Positions 45,070-55,241 of a stretch of DNA of 64,000 nt are shown here, one piece after another; positions within the stretch are counted from its first letter, which is position 1; every line of letters begins with the position of its first letter. Below the pieces are notes generated by a model. That model did not search any database. It was not told where the DNA came from and saw only the letters and a list, made by a program, of their open reading frames with translations. Made by a program: the position numbers and the translations under genes. Source of the stretch: Paenibacillus sp. CF384 (GTDB lineage Bacteria; Bacillota; Bacilli; Paenibacillales; Paenibacillaceae); NCBI RefSeq assembly GCF_900106745.1, contig NZ_FNNV01000006.1:124001-188000 (forward strand), in the 5' to 3' direction.

Positions 45070-48000
45070 TTAAAACAATTTAACCGCTTCTCCCCCATCG
45101 AAGAAGAACACGTAACATTCATCAATCTTGCGTCCGATAATAGACTGAATCGCTTCCGCATACAGCGTCAGCTGGAAACGGTGACGCTCCGCCGCTTCCG
45201 TCCATCGTTTCATCGTAATTCGGTCTGTCTTATAATCGAGCAGCACAAGTCTGCCTTCTTCATCTTGAAACAAGCAGTCGATAACCCCTTGAATGAGGAT
45301 CGGTTCGTCACTCAGCACATGCGATGCATTCGGATATACACGATCCGCAGGAAACGTGCAGCTAAACGGCGTCTCGCGTCGCACCCACTGCGCCCGGAGC
45401 AGTCTAAGGCCGACATCGCTTTGAAAAAATGCCGCCGAACCCGTAATATCCACAGCCGCCGCCTGCTGAGCAGACAACATATTGCGCTCACGGAGACTTG
45501 CGACCGTTCCACGCACCGTCTCTTCCGATATTTCATCCGCCAGTTGAATATGCTGCATGACAAGATGGCTGACCATCCCCCGTTCGGCTGGCGTTAAAGC
45601 CGTTTCCTCCATGAACTTCGGACGGCGCAATCGGAAGGTATAATCACTATGACCGGATTCCTGTCCCTTATCTAACGTCTCTTCTACTTGACGCCTTGCC
45701 TTCGGCTCTTCATGAACCAAACTTTCCGTTTCCTCGTCAAAAAGAAACTCGACCTGCTCCTCAATCCCCACGCCTGCAAGTGATGATTGGACCGACTCAA
45801 CCTCAGACGCCCCTTCATGAACAACTGCTTCTCCCGCAGATCCCCAGCCAGCCAAGCCATCATCTCCCGACAGCTCCGGCAATAAGAAAGCTGCTTCGTC
45901 CATGCCGGCTTCGGCATGAAGCCGTTTCATCTCGGTTACGGATGTTTTGGCTGCCGTCATCGTAGCCGCAGTATAGGGATACTGCCAGCTTAATCGTCGA
46001 TCAATCTCAGCCGCCGCCTCCGGCGACTCTGGCAGTGGAACAAGCTCCTGGACAGCCTGCATCCGCACAGCGAATGCTGCTGCCTCTTCGCTTTCTTCCA
46101 CTGTACCGGCTGCTGCTTCAAGCCCGAGCACCGAAGCCGGAACGACAGCGGTCCGCCAATCGCGGAAGGAGATGACCTTTGTATCATCTTCTGCAGCTCT
46201 ATCAGTTGTCCTTGCATCCTCCGATTCATGCATAGCTCCCGAGGTATCGAAATCTTCCGTACCTTCTGCCCTCGCGTCGCCTTCGCCTACTTCTGTCCCC
46301 TCGGATACCACCATCGTTTCATCCGTCTCGCTCACCATAACCGTTGGAATTCCCGCTCCCATTGCGAGCGGTCCAAGCCAATCCAGAAACCTCGACGCCC
46401 CGGCGATACGGAAATCCGCTAATCCGCCGTCCGCATCCAGCGCTGATTCCCAGCGTTGCAGCTGCTTAGCTGCGTCTGCGACGGTTCCGACGAGGAACAT
46501 TTTCTCCTTTGGCCGTGTCAAGGCTACATACAGAATCCGCATCTCTTCCGCCAGCGTTTCCATCGCCAGACGCTGTTTAATCGCCAGCTGCGGCAATGTC
46601 GGATAACTGACTCTGAGCTCCGTATCCACATAACGCGGCCCGAAGCCAAGCTGTTTGTGCATGAGGAACGGACTGCTAAGATCACGTTTGTTGAACTGTT
46701 TGCCTAGACCCGCAGCGAAGACGACCGGAAACTCCAGCCCTTTACTCTTGTGAATCGACATAATGCGCACGACATCTTCTTGCTCCCCGAGCGCTCTTGC
46801 TGTTCCGAGGTCACCGCCGCTCTCGCGCATCCGATCAATAAATCGGAGGAAGCGGAACAATCCTCTGAGCGTTGTCGCTTCATACTGCCTTGCCCGGTCG
46901 TGAAGCGCGCGCAAATTCGCTTGTCGCTGAAGGCCGCCTGTCATGCCGCCTGCCAAGTCGTAATAGCCAGTCTCGCGATAGATACGCCATAGTAAGTCAG
47001 CAAGCGATCCCTGTCTAGCCTCTCCACGCCACACTTCAAGCGTTACCAGGAAGTTTTGCAGCTTCCGCTGCGTATCTTCCGGTATTGCAGAATCATCCGC
47101 TGCATTTCTGACCGCTTCAAAATAAGAAACGCGTCCCGCAGCAATTCGAATAAGAGCTAGCTCTTCCCCCGTCAGCCCAACAAGCGGCGAACGAAGCGTG
47201 CCTGCAAGCGGAATATCTTGATAAGGATTGTCTATGACGCGCAGAAGCGAGAGCATCGTCTCGACTTCTGTCGCCTCAAAGTAACCGCTACTGAGCTCTG
47301 CATAGGCAGGAATGCCATGATGTTGGAGCTCCTCTATAATTACCGGCGCCCATTGCTTATCTGCCCGCAGCAAAATAACGATGTCTCGCCAAGCAAGCGG
47401 GCGCTTACGCCCCTTCTTGCCGTCGTACACCTCGAACGGCTCCGCGTTTGCGGCATCTGCCTGCATGCCTTTCAGCCGAACAATCTGACTTGCAATATAG
47501 CGCGCCTCAAGCTGCACGGTTTGCAAATCTTCCGCAGATTCAGCCTGCGACATTCCTTCGCCATCCGATTCTGTTTCTTCTTGCGCTTCAGTAGAATGAT
47601 CTGCCGCTTCCCCTTTGCCACGGTCCAGTACGGCAAGCTCTACCGAATAGCGCTCCGCAGGGCCGCCTTCGCTTGATGACGGATACGTTGCGCCGCACAC
47701 GAGCTCTGCACGTGCATCGTAGTCCATTTCCGCTGCTTTCTCGCGCATGATGGCGCGAAACACATTGTTAACGCCATCGACGACTTCCTGCCGACTGCGG
47801 AAATTCCTCGCCAAATCGATCCGAACGCCAAACTCTCCGCTGCCTTGCTCGTCCGGTACAATCTCCGAAGCTGCAGCGTCCACTTCACCAGCCATGTGAT
47901 AACTCTTATATTTACGTAGAAACAATCCCGGTTCCGCCAAGCGGAATCGATAGATGCTCTGTTTCACGTCGCCAACCATGAATCGGTTCCCTCTGCCTGA

Positions 48001-49314
48001 ACGCGAGATCAGCGATACGATCGCTTCCTGAACCATATTCGTATCTTGATATTCATCAAGCAAAATCTCTTGAAACTGCTGTTGATACTCTATAGCAGCG
48101 GCTGATGGCACTAACGCTTCAGCGGTGGATTCACTGTCCCGCAAAATGCGTAGGCAATAATGTTCCATATCACCGAAATCGATCAGACCTTTCTCCAGCT
48201 TCGCCGCTTCGAACCGGCTGCCGAACTGATCAGCCAGCGAAGCCAGCGTCTTCATGAGCGGTGCCATTTCGGCGAGCTCCGCTGCAAACTCCTCCGGCGT
48301 ACGGGTAAACAGCTCTTCTGTTAAATCGGCGATAATCGTTTTGGCCCGGTCGCGCAAATCTTTGACCTGCTCCTGCAGCGCTTTATCACATGCATCTCCG
48401 CGCTGGCTCTTCAGCTTCCCGAAGCTTGCAGTGGTGAACCCTTCATGCCATGTCGTCCATGGCTGACTTTCAACGCGCTGAAGAAGGGAGCGAACAAGCA
48501 CTAGATCATCTCGGAATGTCTCGCCATAAGCATCAGGACCTCCCGGCTGGTAGGTGAGAGCTTCCGCTTGTTCGAGTAGGCTGACTGCGCCTTGCAGGGA
48601 CAAGGATACGGCATCCGTCAAGCTCGCCACCCATTCGGTTTGACTGAGCTCTTCCGCATCTCGAACTTGGAACGCATTCGCAGTCTCTTCCAGCCATACC
48701 TTCGGCCAGGGATGACTCTGCGAGAAGTGATAGAGCTTCATAACTAGCGCGTAAAGCGGCTCATCGCCGCGTTCCCCGCCAAACTTGTCTACCAGTTGAA
48801 GGAACGCCTGTCCTTCCTCCGATTCCGGCTCTCCATAACGCTCCTCGAATAGGGCATCAAGCACGTCAATGCGAAGCAGCTCCGCTTCTGTCTCATTAGC
48901 GATGCGAAATCCGGGATCGAGCCCGATGAGCGAATAGTAGCGACGTATGACATCAAGGCAGAAGGAATGCAGCGTCGTAATCGAGGCACGCCCCATTAAG
49001 GCCAGTTGACGGCGCAGATGATCAGAGCCCGGATGTCGATCCAGCTCTTTCTCAAGCGCGATCCGAATACGCTCTTTCATCTCTGCGGCCGCCGCTTTCG
49101 TAAAGGTAGCGACAAGCAGCCGATCGACATCGGTGTCTGCCGATATTTTGCGGATAATCCGCTCGACCAGAACCGCTGTTTTACCTGAGCCGGCAGCCGC
49201 AGCTACCAGAATGTTGCTGCCGCCTGTCACGATAGCTCTCCACTGATCATCCGTCCATGTGCTTCCGATCGGCTTTGGCGGAATGGTCGTACTCTCGGTT
49301 AACGTAGTCGTCAT
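45070..49314 (-). CDS. addA: AddAB helicase-nuclease subunit AddA
   Basis: 1414 residues from the ATG at 49314, which overlaps the addB stop as TAATG. AddA is the UvrD-like 3'-5' helicase and nuclease that with AddB resects double-strand breaks. Walker A AAAGSGKTAVLVERI is near residue 35, followed by helicase motifs including ILLDEYQDTNMVQEA and IMSIHKSKGLEFPVVF. The C-terminal RecB-type nuclease has VLLDYKTDRI. B. subtilis AddA has 1232 residues; the excess is mainly in acidic low-complexity inserts, notably near 45620-45930 and 46170-46330. Confidence 0.95.
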   Translation of the reverse strand: MTTTLTESTTIPPKPIGSTWTDDQWRAIVTGGSNILVAAAAGSGKTAVLVERIIRKISADTDVDRLLVATFTKAAAAEMKERIRIALEKELDRHPGSDHLRRQLALMGRASITTLHSFCLDVIRRYYSLIGLDPGFRIANETEAELLRIDVLDALFEERYGEPESEEGQAFLQLVDKFGGERGDEPLYALVMKLYHFSQSHPWPKVWLEETANAFQVRDAEELSQTEWVASLTDAVSLSLQGAVSLLEQAEALTYQPGGPDAYGETFRDDLVLVRSLLQRVESQPWTTWHEGFTTASFGKLKSQRGDACDKALQEQVKDLRDRAKTIIADLTEELFTRTPEEFAAELAEMAPLMKTLASLADQFGSRFEAAKLEKGLIDFGDMEHYCLRILRDSESTAEALVPSAAAIEYQQQFQEILLDEYQDTNMVQEAIVSLISRSGRGNRFMVGDVKQSIYRFRLAEPGLFLRKYKSYHMAGEVDAAASEIVPDEQGSGEFGVRIDLARNFRSRQEVVDGVNNVFRAIMREKAAEMDYDARAELVCGATYPSSSEGGPAERYSVELAVLDRGKGEAADHSTEAQEETESDGEGMSQAESAEDLQTVQLEARYIASQIVRLKGMQADAANAEPFEVYDGKKGRKRPLAWRDIVILLRADKQWAPVIIEELQHHGIPAYAELSSGYFEATEVETMLSLLRVIDNPYQDIPLAGTLRSPLVGLTGEELALIRIAAGRVSYFEAVRNAADDSAIPEDTQRKLQNFLVTLEVWRGEARQGSLADLLWRIYRETGYYDLAGGMTGGLQRQANLRALHDRARQYEATTLRGLFRFLRFIDRMRESGGDLGTARALGEQEDVVRIMSIHKSKGLEFPVVFAAGLGKQFNKRDLSSPFLMHKQLGFGPRYVDTELRVSYPTLPQLAIKQRLAMETLAEEMRILYVALTRPKEKMFLVGTVADAAKQLQRWESALDADGGLADFRIAGASRFLDWLGPLAMGAGIPTVMVSETDETMVVSEGTEVGEGDARAEGTEDFDTSGAMHESEDARTTDRAAEDDTKVISFRDWRTAVVPASVLGLEAAAGTVEESEEAAAFAVRMQAVQELVPLPESPEAAAEIDRRLSWQYPYTAATMTAAKTSVTEMKRLHAEAGMDEAAFLLPELSGDDGLAGWGSAGEAVVHEGASEVESVQSSLAGVGIEEQVEFLFDEETESLVHEEPKARRQVEETLDKGQESGHSDYTFRLRRPKFMEETALTPAERGMVSHLVMQHIQLADEISEETVRGTVASLRERNMLSAQQAAAVDITGSAAFFQSDVGLRLLRAQWVRRETPFSCTFPADRVYPNASHVLSDEPILIQGVIDCLFQDEEGRLVLLDYKTDRITMKRWTEAAERHRFQLTLYAEAIQSIIGRKIDECYVFFFDGGEAVKLF

Positions 49315-52300
49315 TACTCTTGCTCCTTCCCTGTATCCTCTTGTACATCGCTGTTGTCGTCTGTATCCTCGCCGCTCGCGAGCAGCTCCCAAACTTCATC
49401 TTTACCCGGCTTGTTCAGCCTTGTATAGCAGTTGCCTTCTACCAAGGGGTCAAAATGACACACCGGCTTATACGCGCAAAATTGACATGGTGTCTTATTG
49501 CCCAGTCGATACGGGGTAATGGAAACATCTCCACCAGCGATCCGATCTCCGATTCGGCGAAGTGTTCCTCTTACCGAACGACGCAGCGTTCCCCATTGCT
49601 CATCGGATACGACCGAAGAACTGCTATAGAAACCACCGTCACGCTTCAGCGCAAGCGGCAATAGCTCGGAATATCCCGTCGAAAGTGCACCGTCCATCAT
49701 TCGGACCGTTTCTTCATCTGCCAGAACGAGTCCTTTAAGCTTGAACCGCTTCAATATTTCCGTGCGAGCCTTCGCAGGCGGCATTCCGTTGGAGGTAGAA
49801 AGCATCGGATTATGCACGTGGAAATACAACGCTCCCGCTGCTTTCGCAGGCTGTCCAAGCCATTCCGGCGCATGCGTTAACAGAACATCCAGGTAGGTTA
49901 GCATTTGCAGCGCCATGCCATAGGCAACTTCCTCTAAGCGAAGCTGTTTCGCGCTAGACTTGTAGTCGATCACACGCAGCAGCAACCCATCTGTTGTCTG
50001 CGCGGCGTCAACGCGGTCAATTCGACCGACCATCTCCAGCATTTTTCCATTAGACAGCGGAATCGTAACCGGCGGCAGAGGACCTTGCGGCCCGAAGCCA
50101 ATCTCAAGTCCAACCGGTTTAAACTGTGCTCGCCTTGCATGCTCGCCCAGAATAACCGCAGCTTGGCTAATAATATCGCGCAGCTTGCGCGCTACATATT
50201 GATGGCGGTTGCTGCTGAACAGAATTTGCGATTGCAGCCTCATCGCCAGCTCGTTTACGATTTCCGTTGATGCTTCACGCAGCTGCTCCGGTGTGAGCGA
50301 AGCCCAGCTGTCGCCAAGCGATTCCGTCAGCCGGTTTAGAGCAGCATGGAACAGCTGTCCGATGTCCGGCGCAGCTAGTTTGTAGAGGGCTCTCTCACGA
50401 AGGCGCAGTCCATGGATCACAAAATGCTGAAACGGACAAGACACGAAGCGTTCCATTCGCGACACGCTGCCTCGCAGGAGCGTCCCATATAATTGCTCGG
50501 CGGTTGCCGCAGAGAGTGTCACTTCTTCATTGGTATATTGCAGGGAAGATACTAGACGCTGCAGCTTGTCCTGCCACTGCGGCCGAACGGCAAACCAGTT
50601 GTAAGCTTCCCACCATAGCGGAGCAATCTCGCCGCCATGTTTCCATAGCCGCAATTGTGTAATCAGGTAAGACAGCGTTCGTTCCGGATGTGCCATAAAC
50701 GACTGCTGCTCGGATTCCGGCATGGCGGGAACCGGCTCGCCTGCAATTCCCTTCTCCACCATGCCGGGGAATAGTCCTTTAATATGGCGGATAATTTCCG
50801 AAGGAAGCAAGCTCTTCCCTTCTTCATCCGATTGCGGCCAGCTTATCCACAGATGCTCGCTCGGTGTCGTAAGAGCATTGTAGATCATGAACCGCTCATC
50901 GAGCAGCTTGCGGCGCACGCCCGGTGCCATGACAAGTCCGCCGTATTCCAACGTTTCGCGTTCCTGCTCGGTCAGTACGCCGTCCTCTTGCATGCGCTGC
51001 GGCATGACGCCGTCATTGGCGCCAAGCAAATAACAGATTGTGATTTGGCCCGAGCGCGTTCGATCCATGCTTCCGACCAGTACTTGATCCAGCGAAGGCG
51101 GTACGGATGCAAGCTTCAAGCTCTCCAGCCCCGTCTCCACCATGCCCGTGAACAGCTCGAGCGGCATCGCTTCGCTTCCCGTCATTTCGGTCAGCTGATC
51201 GAGCAAATCCATCACGCCGTCCCACAGCTGCCGATGCTCTCTCGCCCGAAGAGGATTGCCTTCCGCAATGGCTTTGCGGCTCCAGCGCTCCATCCGATCC
51301 GGCGCTTCAATCGTAACCAGCAGTCTGTACATGGCCTCGCACATTTGTCTGACGCTGCCGGCTTTCTTCATCTCTCTGCCGAATTTGCGCAGAATCGGTA
51401 CAACCGCTTCCCTTGCGGCCATAATGGCATCGTATTCCCGCAGCTCATTCTCGCCTGCCTGCACGGGATCGCCATCAAGCGTATCGCGCATTAATGGCTT
51501 CCACTGGCTGAGTGTCGTCCATCTGTTGCCGTTCATGCCTGATGCCAGTGCATAGTTTTCCAGCAAATCAAACGTTTCCCGCGTTATACTGCCGTCCTCC
51601 GGGATGAGAAGCTCTGATTTAATGCATCGGAATACGGCTTCATAACGCCAGCCATGTGTCGCGATCTCCAGCGCAGAACGAATAAACTCGACGAACGGAT
51701 GATGAAGCGCGCCATTCTTCTGATCGAGGAAGTAGGGGATGCCGTAGTCAGCAAATACCGCTTTAATATAATCGTTGTAATCCGGCGCATTACGTACCAT
51801 AACGGCCATATCCCGATAGCGCAGCTCTTCGTCACGTACTCGGCGCGTAATATCGCGAGCGACAGCCTCCACTTCTGCACGGCGATTGGCTGCCGCATGG
51901 AGCGAAACGCCCCCTTGCACCAGCTCAGACTCCGTTAGTTGAAGCGGCTTCCTTCCGCCGTAGTAACGTTCCAAATGCGCAAGCATCGGATTCTCCTTGA
52001 ATCTGTACGGCGTTCCGCCCAGCAATACCGGCTCTTCGATCTCCACACCGTTCTCGATTGCCAAATCGCGAAGCTTCATATAAGTCTCCGCAGTCGGCCG
52101 GAACAGATCCAGCTCATGCGGCTGTTCGCTTTGTTCGTAAAGCTTGTCCAGGCATAGTGTCACAGTCATCCCTTTGGAGTACTTCATCAACGTGCCGAGC
52201 GCGTCGAATTCTTTGGGCGTAAAGCCGTGAAAGCCATCTACCCAAATCTCTGTATCCGCCATGGAAGGTGCTAGATGATACCCCTTAACCAGCCAGCTTA

Positions 52301-52853
52301 AATAATCCTCGGCATCGACATAGAGCCCATCCAGCTCCCGTTCAAGACCTGAGGCTATCATTTGTAAATCGTGAAGCTTTCTCCCAAGCAGCGAGCTGCC
52401 CTTCTGAGGCATGCGGCTTTCGACGAAAGAGGAAAGCTCATCTGTGCCGATCCCGTACCGCTTCCACTCCGTCATTAGTTCACCAAGACGCTCGATGAAA
52501 CCATGCTGCGACTCGCTGCCTTTAAACAGCTGCAGCTGCTCCTCAAGGCGGTGGACGATTTTGTAAAGCAGCATATTCTTGCCATTCTCGCTAATCGGAA
52601 CCAGTGCAGTACCGCCTGTCTCCTGCATAATCCGGAACGAAAGACGGCGGAAGCTGAGTGCCTGCGCCCTAATAGAACCATTAAGCTCTGCATGGTTCAG
52701 TAATGCATATTCCGTTTGGAAGGTTGCCTGCTCCGGCACCAAGATGACAATCGGCGGCCCGTCCGGCTGTGCCAGCACGTTGCTGCGAATCTGATCCAAA
52801 CAATAATGGGTCTTGCCCGACCCTGACCGGCCAATTACAAATCGGAGCGTCAT
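49314..52853 (-). CDS. addB: AddAB helicase-nuclease subunit AddB
   Basis: 1179 residues, the normal size. An N-terminal Walker A GRSGSGKTHYC starts an inactivated UvrD-like helicase domain. The C-terminal RecB nuclease has VIDYKSSAKQLRL, and the iron-sulfur cluster cysteines are present: one in FVSCPFQHF and three in CQFCAYKPVC (C-x2-C-x5-C). AddB recognises the Chi-like sequence. The stop overlaps the addA start. Confidence 0.95.
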   Translation of the reverse strand: MTLRFVIGRSGSGKTHYCLDQIRSNVLAQPDGPPIVILVPEQATFQTEYALLNHAELNGSIRAQALSFRRLSFRIMQETGGTALVPISENGKNMLLYKIVHRLEEQLQLFKGSESQHGFIERLGELMTEWKRYGIGTDELSSFVESRMPQKGSSLLGRKLHDLQMIASGLERELDGLYVDAEDYLSWLVKGYHLAPSMADTEIWVDGFHGFTPKEFDALGTLMKYSKGMTVTLCLDKLYEQSEQPHELDLFRPTAETYMKLRDLAIENGVEIEEPVLLGGTPYRFKENPMLAHLERYYGGRKPLQLTESELVQGGVSLHAAANRRAEVEAVARDITRRVRDEELRYRDMAVMVRNAPDYNDYIKAVFADYGIPYFLDQKNGALHHPFVEFIRSALEIATHGWRYEAVFRCIKSELLIPEDGSITRETFDLLENYALASGMNGNRWTTLSQWKPLMRDTLDGDPVQAGENELREYDAIMAAREAVVPILRKFGREMKKAGSVRQMCEAMYRLLVTIEAPDRMERWSRKAIAEGNPLRAREHRQLWDGVMDLLDQLTEMTGSEAMPLELFTGMVETGLESLKLASVPPSLDQVLVGSMDRTRSGQITICYLLGANDGVMPQRMQEDGVLTEQERETLEYGGLVMAPGVRRKLLDERFMIYNALTTPSEHLWISWPQSDEEGKSLLPSEIIRHIKGLFPGMVEKGIAGEPVPAMPESEQQSFMAHPERTLSYLITQLRLWKHGGEIAPLWWEAYNWFAVRPQWQDKLQRLVSSLQYTNEEVTLSAATAEQLYGTLLRGSVSRMERFVSCPFQHFVIHGLRLRERALYKLAAPDIGQLFHAALNRLTESLGDSWASLTPEQLREASTEIVNELAMRLQSQILFSSNRHQYVARKLRDIISQAAVILGEHARRAQFKPVGLEIGFGPQGPLPPVTIPLSNGKMLEMVGRIDRVDAAQTTDGLLLRVIDYKSSAKQLRLEEVAYGMALQMLTYLDVLLTHAPEWLGQPAKAAGALYFHVHNPMLSTSNGMPPAKARTEILKRFKLKGLVLADEETVRMMDGALSTGYSELLPLALKRDGGFYSSSSVVSDEQWGTLRRSVRGTLRRIGDRIAGGDVSITPYRLGNKTPCQFCAYKPVCHFDPLVEGNCYTRLNKPGKDEVWELLASGEDTDDNSDVQEDTGKEQE

Positions 52854-52992
52854 AATCCGCCAACCTCTTCTCGTTATTCGATTCTACTATTCTACCATAC
52901 GCCTCCGCTTGTTTCACCTCAAAACACAAACATTTGTTCGTTTTCGAATAAGGTAAATTGTTCATTGTGCTCTCATTACTCGGGTCCGATAA

Positions 52993-53182
52993 TCTAACGA
53001 ACCGTAGAGGCGTTATTTGACCGGATTTCTCGGTGCTGAGATTCTAACGAACCACAGAGGCGTTATTTCGGGAAATCGGCCCAGTACCTACATGCATACA
53101 ACAGCCAAATAAGACCTCCACGGTTCGTTATAGTTTTTTAGGAGCTGTTTTGAGGCGAATAAGACCTCTACGGTTCGTTAGA
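52993..53182. repeat. Four copies of a 27-base repeat arranged as a symmetric nested inverted repeat
   Basis: Two direct copies, 52993-53019 and 53043-53069 (core TCTAACGAACCGTAGAGG), are followed by two inverted copies, 53106-53132 and 53156-53182. Copies 1 and 4 match exactly over 18 bases; both gaps within a pair are 23 bases, and the centre is 36 bases. The four could fold into a long cruciform or hairpin. It lies upstream of addB and is not coding. Confidence 0.85.
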
Positions 53183-53223
53183 ATTTTTGCGTACGGGGGT
53201 TGGCGGTTGGGATTGGCGGTAAG

Positions 53224-53306
53224 TGGTTGGTGGTTGGTGGTTGGTGGTTGGTGGTTGGTGGTTGGTGGTTGGTGGTTGGTGGTTGTGGTTGGTGGTTGGT
53301 GGTTGG
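53224..53306 (+). repeat. G-rich 7-base tandem array (GGTTGGT)n
   Basis: About eleven units of GGTTGGT run nearly without interruption, with one shift near 53283-53288. The many GG doublets spaced by TT or T could form two-tetrad G-quadruplexes. The open frames across it are just the repeat translated. Confidence 0.85.
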
Positions 53307-53360
53307 CGCACGGCGGTCGGTGGTACGTAGTTGGCGCTCGGCGGTGTGTTCCCCCCAAAA

Positions 53361-53394
53361 ACAAAAAAAGTGCAGCGACAATGCGCTGCACTTT
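53361..53394 (-). terminator. Intrinsic terminator of the sugar operon
   Basis: On the minus strand AAAGTGCAGCG pairs perfectly with CGCTGCACTTT, followed by TTTTG, just past the stop of the ThuA-domain gene. Confidence 0.88.
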
Positions 53395-53398
53395 CCCC

Positions 53399-54115
53399 TT
53401 ATAGCGTTTCAAGCGGTACTGGCACATGGCCATAATTTGGTGCTGCGCCATTCCCTGCTGCTGACCACTTCACCGCATTCGCGATGACACGGATTACGTC
53501 TTGATTGTGATAAGTAGGGTATGTCTCGTGTCCCGGCCTGAAGTAGAAGATCTTCCCCTGTCCGAGCTTATAGGTGCAGCCGCTGCGGAAGATTTCGCCG
53601 CCTTGGAACCAGCTCACGAATACAAGCTCATCCGGTGCAGGAATATCGAAATGTTCACCGTACATTTCTTCCTGCTCCAGCTCAATATACTCGCCAATGC
53701 CCGCTGCGATCGGGTGCGCGGGGTCAACAACCCATAGTCGCTCTTTCTCATCGGCTTCCCGCCATTTGAGTGCGCAAGTTGTGCCCATTAGCTTCTTGAA
53801 TATTTTAGAATAGTGGCCGGAGTGAAGTACGATCAACCCCATGCCTTCCAGCACTCTTGCGTGAACGCGTTCAACGATGTCGTCACGGACTTCATCATGT
53901 GCCATATGTCCCCACCAAATTAGCACATCGGTGTTCTGCAGCACTTCTTCGGTTAGTCCGTGTTCTGCCTCATCCAATGTGGCAGTGCGAGTGTTTAACC
54001 CATGAATCTGCAAGCCGCTTGCAATTGCCTGATGTATCCCCTGTGGATAAATAGAGGATGCAGCCGGATTGGTCCGTTCATGGCGATACTCATTCCATAT
54101 TGTAACTTGCGTCAT
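53399..54115 (-). CDS. ThuA-domain protein (trehalose-utilization-like)
   Basis: 238 residues, a class-I-glutamine-amidotransferase-like ThuA fold. Motifs: [22 protein letters not shown] at the start, [33 protein letters not shown] and [15 protein letters not shown] near the end. ThuA proteins are needed for use of trehalose-type or oxidised sugars in some bacteria, but the reaction is unclear. It is the last gene of the minus-strand sugar module and starts 1 base past the dehydrogenase stop, so it is surely cotranscribed. Confidence 0.9.
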   Translation of the reverse strand: MTQVTIWNEYRHERTNPAASSIYPQGIHQAIASGLQIHGLNTRTATLDEAEHGLTEEVLQNTDVLIWWGHMAHDEVRDDIVERVHARVLEGMGLIVLHSGHYSKIFKKLMGTTCALKWREADEKERLWVVDPAHPIAAGIGEYIELEQEEMYGEHFDIPAPDELVFVSWFQGGEIFRSGCTYKLGQGKIFYFRPGHETYPTYHNQDVIRVIANAVKWSAAGNGAAPNYGHVPVPLETL

Positions 54116-54116
54116 A

Positions 54117-55220
54117 CTAGCTTATACCTCCTGCTGCCATTGCTGCTTCGCGGACATCCGCTGAAGCAATGGTTCTCTTCTGCTCGGCCGCTTGTTGAAT
54201 CGCTTCAAGTACCTCTTGATTGCGGTAACCATCCAACAAGGAAGGAAGCTCCTCTCGAACCTGACCACGGAGCATATCGATGAAATCCTGCATCTGCGTA
54301 ATGTGATAGTGCGCTGGCACTTTATGAACGCCACTAACGCTCACAGTAGGGTCTGCTGCATCCGTTTGCGGCTGAATCCAAGTCAATTCCTGACCGCGCT
54401 CACAGCTGACCGAGATCGTCCCAAGGTCACCATAGATCGTCACTTCCAGCTGATTGCCGGAGCCATACGCATTGCGGGAGGTTTGGAACACACCTGCAGC
54501 GCCGCAGTCCAAGGTTGCCAAGAAGCCTGTAAAATCATCCACATCCACGATGCCATCCTCACCTGTAGCCGGGTCCGGACGATTCACGATGAATGTTTTC
54601 ATTTGAGCAGACACTTCCGTAATCTCGCCAACGATAAACCGCGCGGCATCGACCATATGGGAGCCAAGATCGCCAAGCGCTCCTGTTCCGGTTAATTCAC
54701 TGCGGTAGCGCCAGTTCATCGGAGTGCCGACCATCGCAACACCCCATGATTGCAAATACTGCACGAAGATATGACGTACAGTCCCCAGCTTGCCGGAACG
54801 AACCAAATCACGGGCATAGCGGAAAGAAGGAACATACCGATAGGAGAAACCTACCATCGATTGAATCGGGTTCTCTTCATACTGCTGGAGCAGATCAAGC
54901 GCCTCCGAATAGGTCCTTGTAAACGGCTTCTCCGTCATGAACGGCTTCCCGTGCTGCAAGCAGCATTTTACAATCGCATGATGAACTTGATTCGGAGTAA
55001 TGGACAATACGGCATCCACATCGCTGTCAGCAATAATCGCTTCATAACTCGTATACTGTTTCTCAGCCGGAATGCCAAGCTTTGCCCCAGCACGCTCTAC
55101 TGCATCTGCATTCGAATCGCATACAGCCGTAACGCTGACACCTTCGATTTTGGCCATATACTCCATATGCACGTTCGCCATGCCGCCAAGTCCGATAATA
55201 CCGATCTTAATCTCTTTCAT
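54117..55220 (-). CDS. Gfo/Idh/MocA-family NAD(P)-dependent oxidoreductase
   Basis: 367 residues from the ATG at 55220 with GGGGAG 6 bases upstream. The Rossmann N-terminus [18 protein letters not shown] binds NAD(P); the family [11 protein letters not shown] motif follows, with the catalytic lysine K in EKP, and [13 protein letters not shown] closes the active-site region. Such enzymes oxidise or isomerise sugars and inositols. Neighbouring sugar permeases and the ThuA gene suggest an inward-moving carbohydrate or glycoside as substrate. Confidence 0.93.
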   Translation of the reverse strand: MKEIKIGIIGLGGMANVHMEYMAKIEGVSVTAVCDSNADAVERAGAKLGIPAEKQYTSYEAIIADSDVDAVLSITPNQVHHAIVKCCLQHGKPFMTEKPFTRTYSEALDLLQQYEENPIQSMVGFSYRYVPSFRYARDLVRSGKLGTVRHIFVQYLQSWGVAMVGTPMNWRYRSELTGTGALGDLGSHMVDAARFIVGEITEVSAQMKTFIVNRPDPATGEDGIVDVDDFTGFLATLDCGAAGVFQTSRNAYGSGNQLEVTIYGDLGTISVSCERGQELTWIQPQTDAADPTVSVSGVHKVPAHYHITQMQDFIDMLRGQVREELPSLLDGYRNQEVLEAIQQAAEQKRTIASADVREAAMAAGGIS

Positions 55221-55241
55221 GGTGCTCCCCATCCTTAACCC

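Noticed and set aside
53224-53306. CRISPR array
   Set aside because: The repeat has no spacers and no Cas genes are present; it is a simple 7-base tandem.
53128-53451. Protein-like frames rich in PTTNHQP or GGWWLVV
   Set aside because: They are the translation of the GGTTGGT tandem array, with no start signal or family match.
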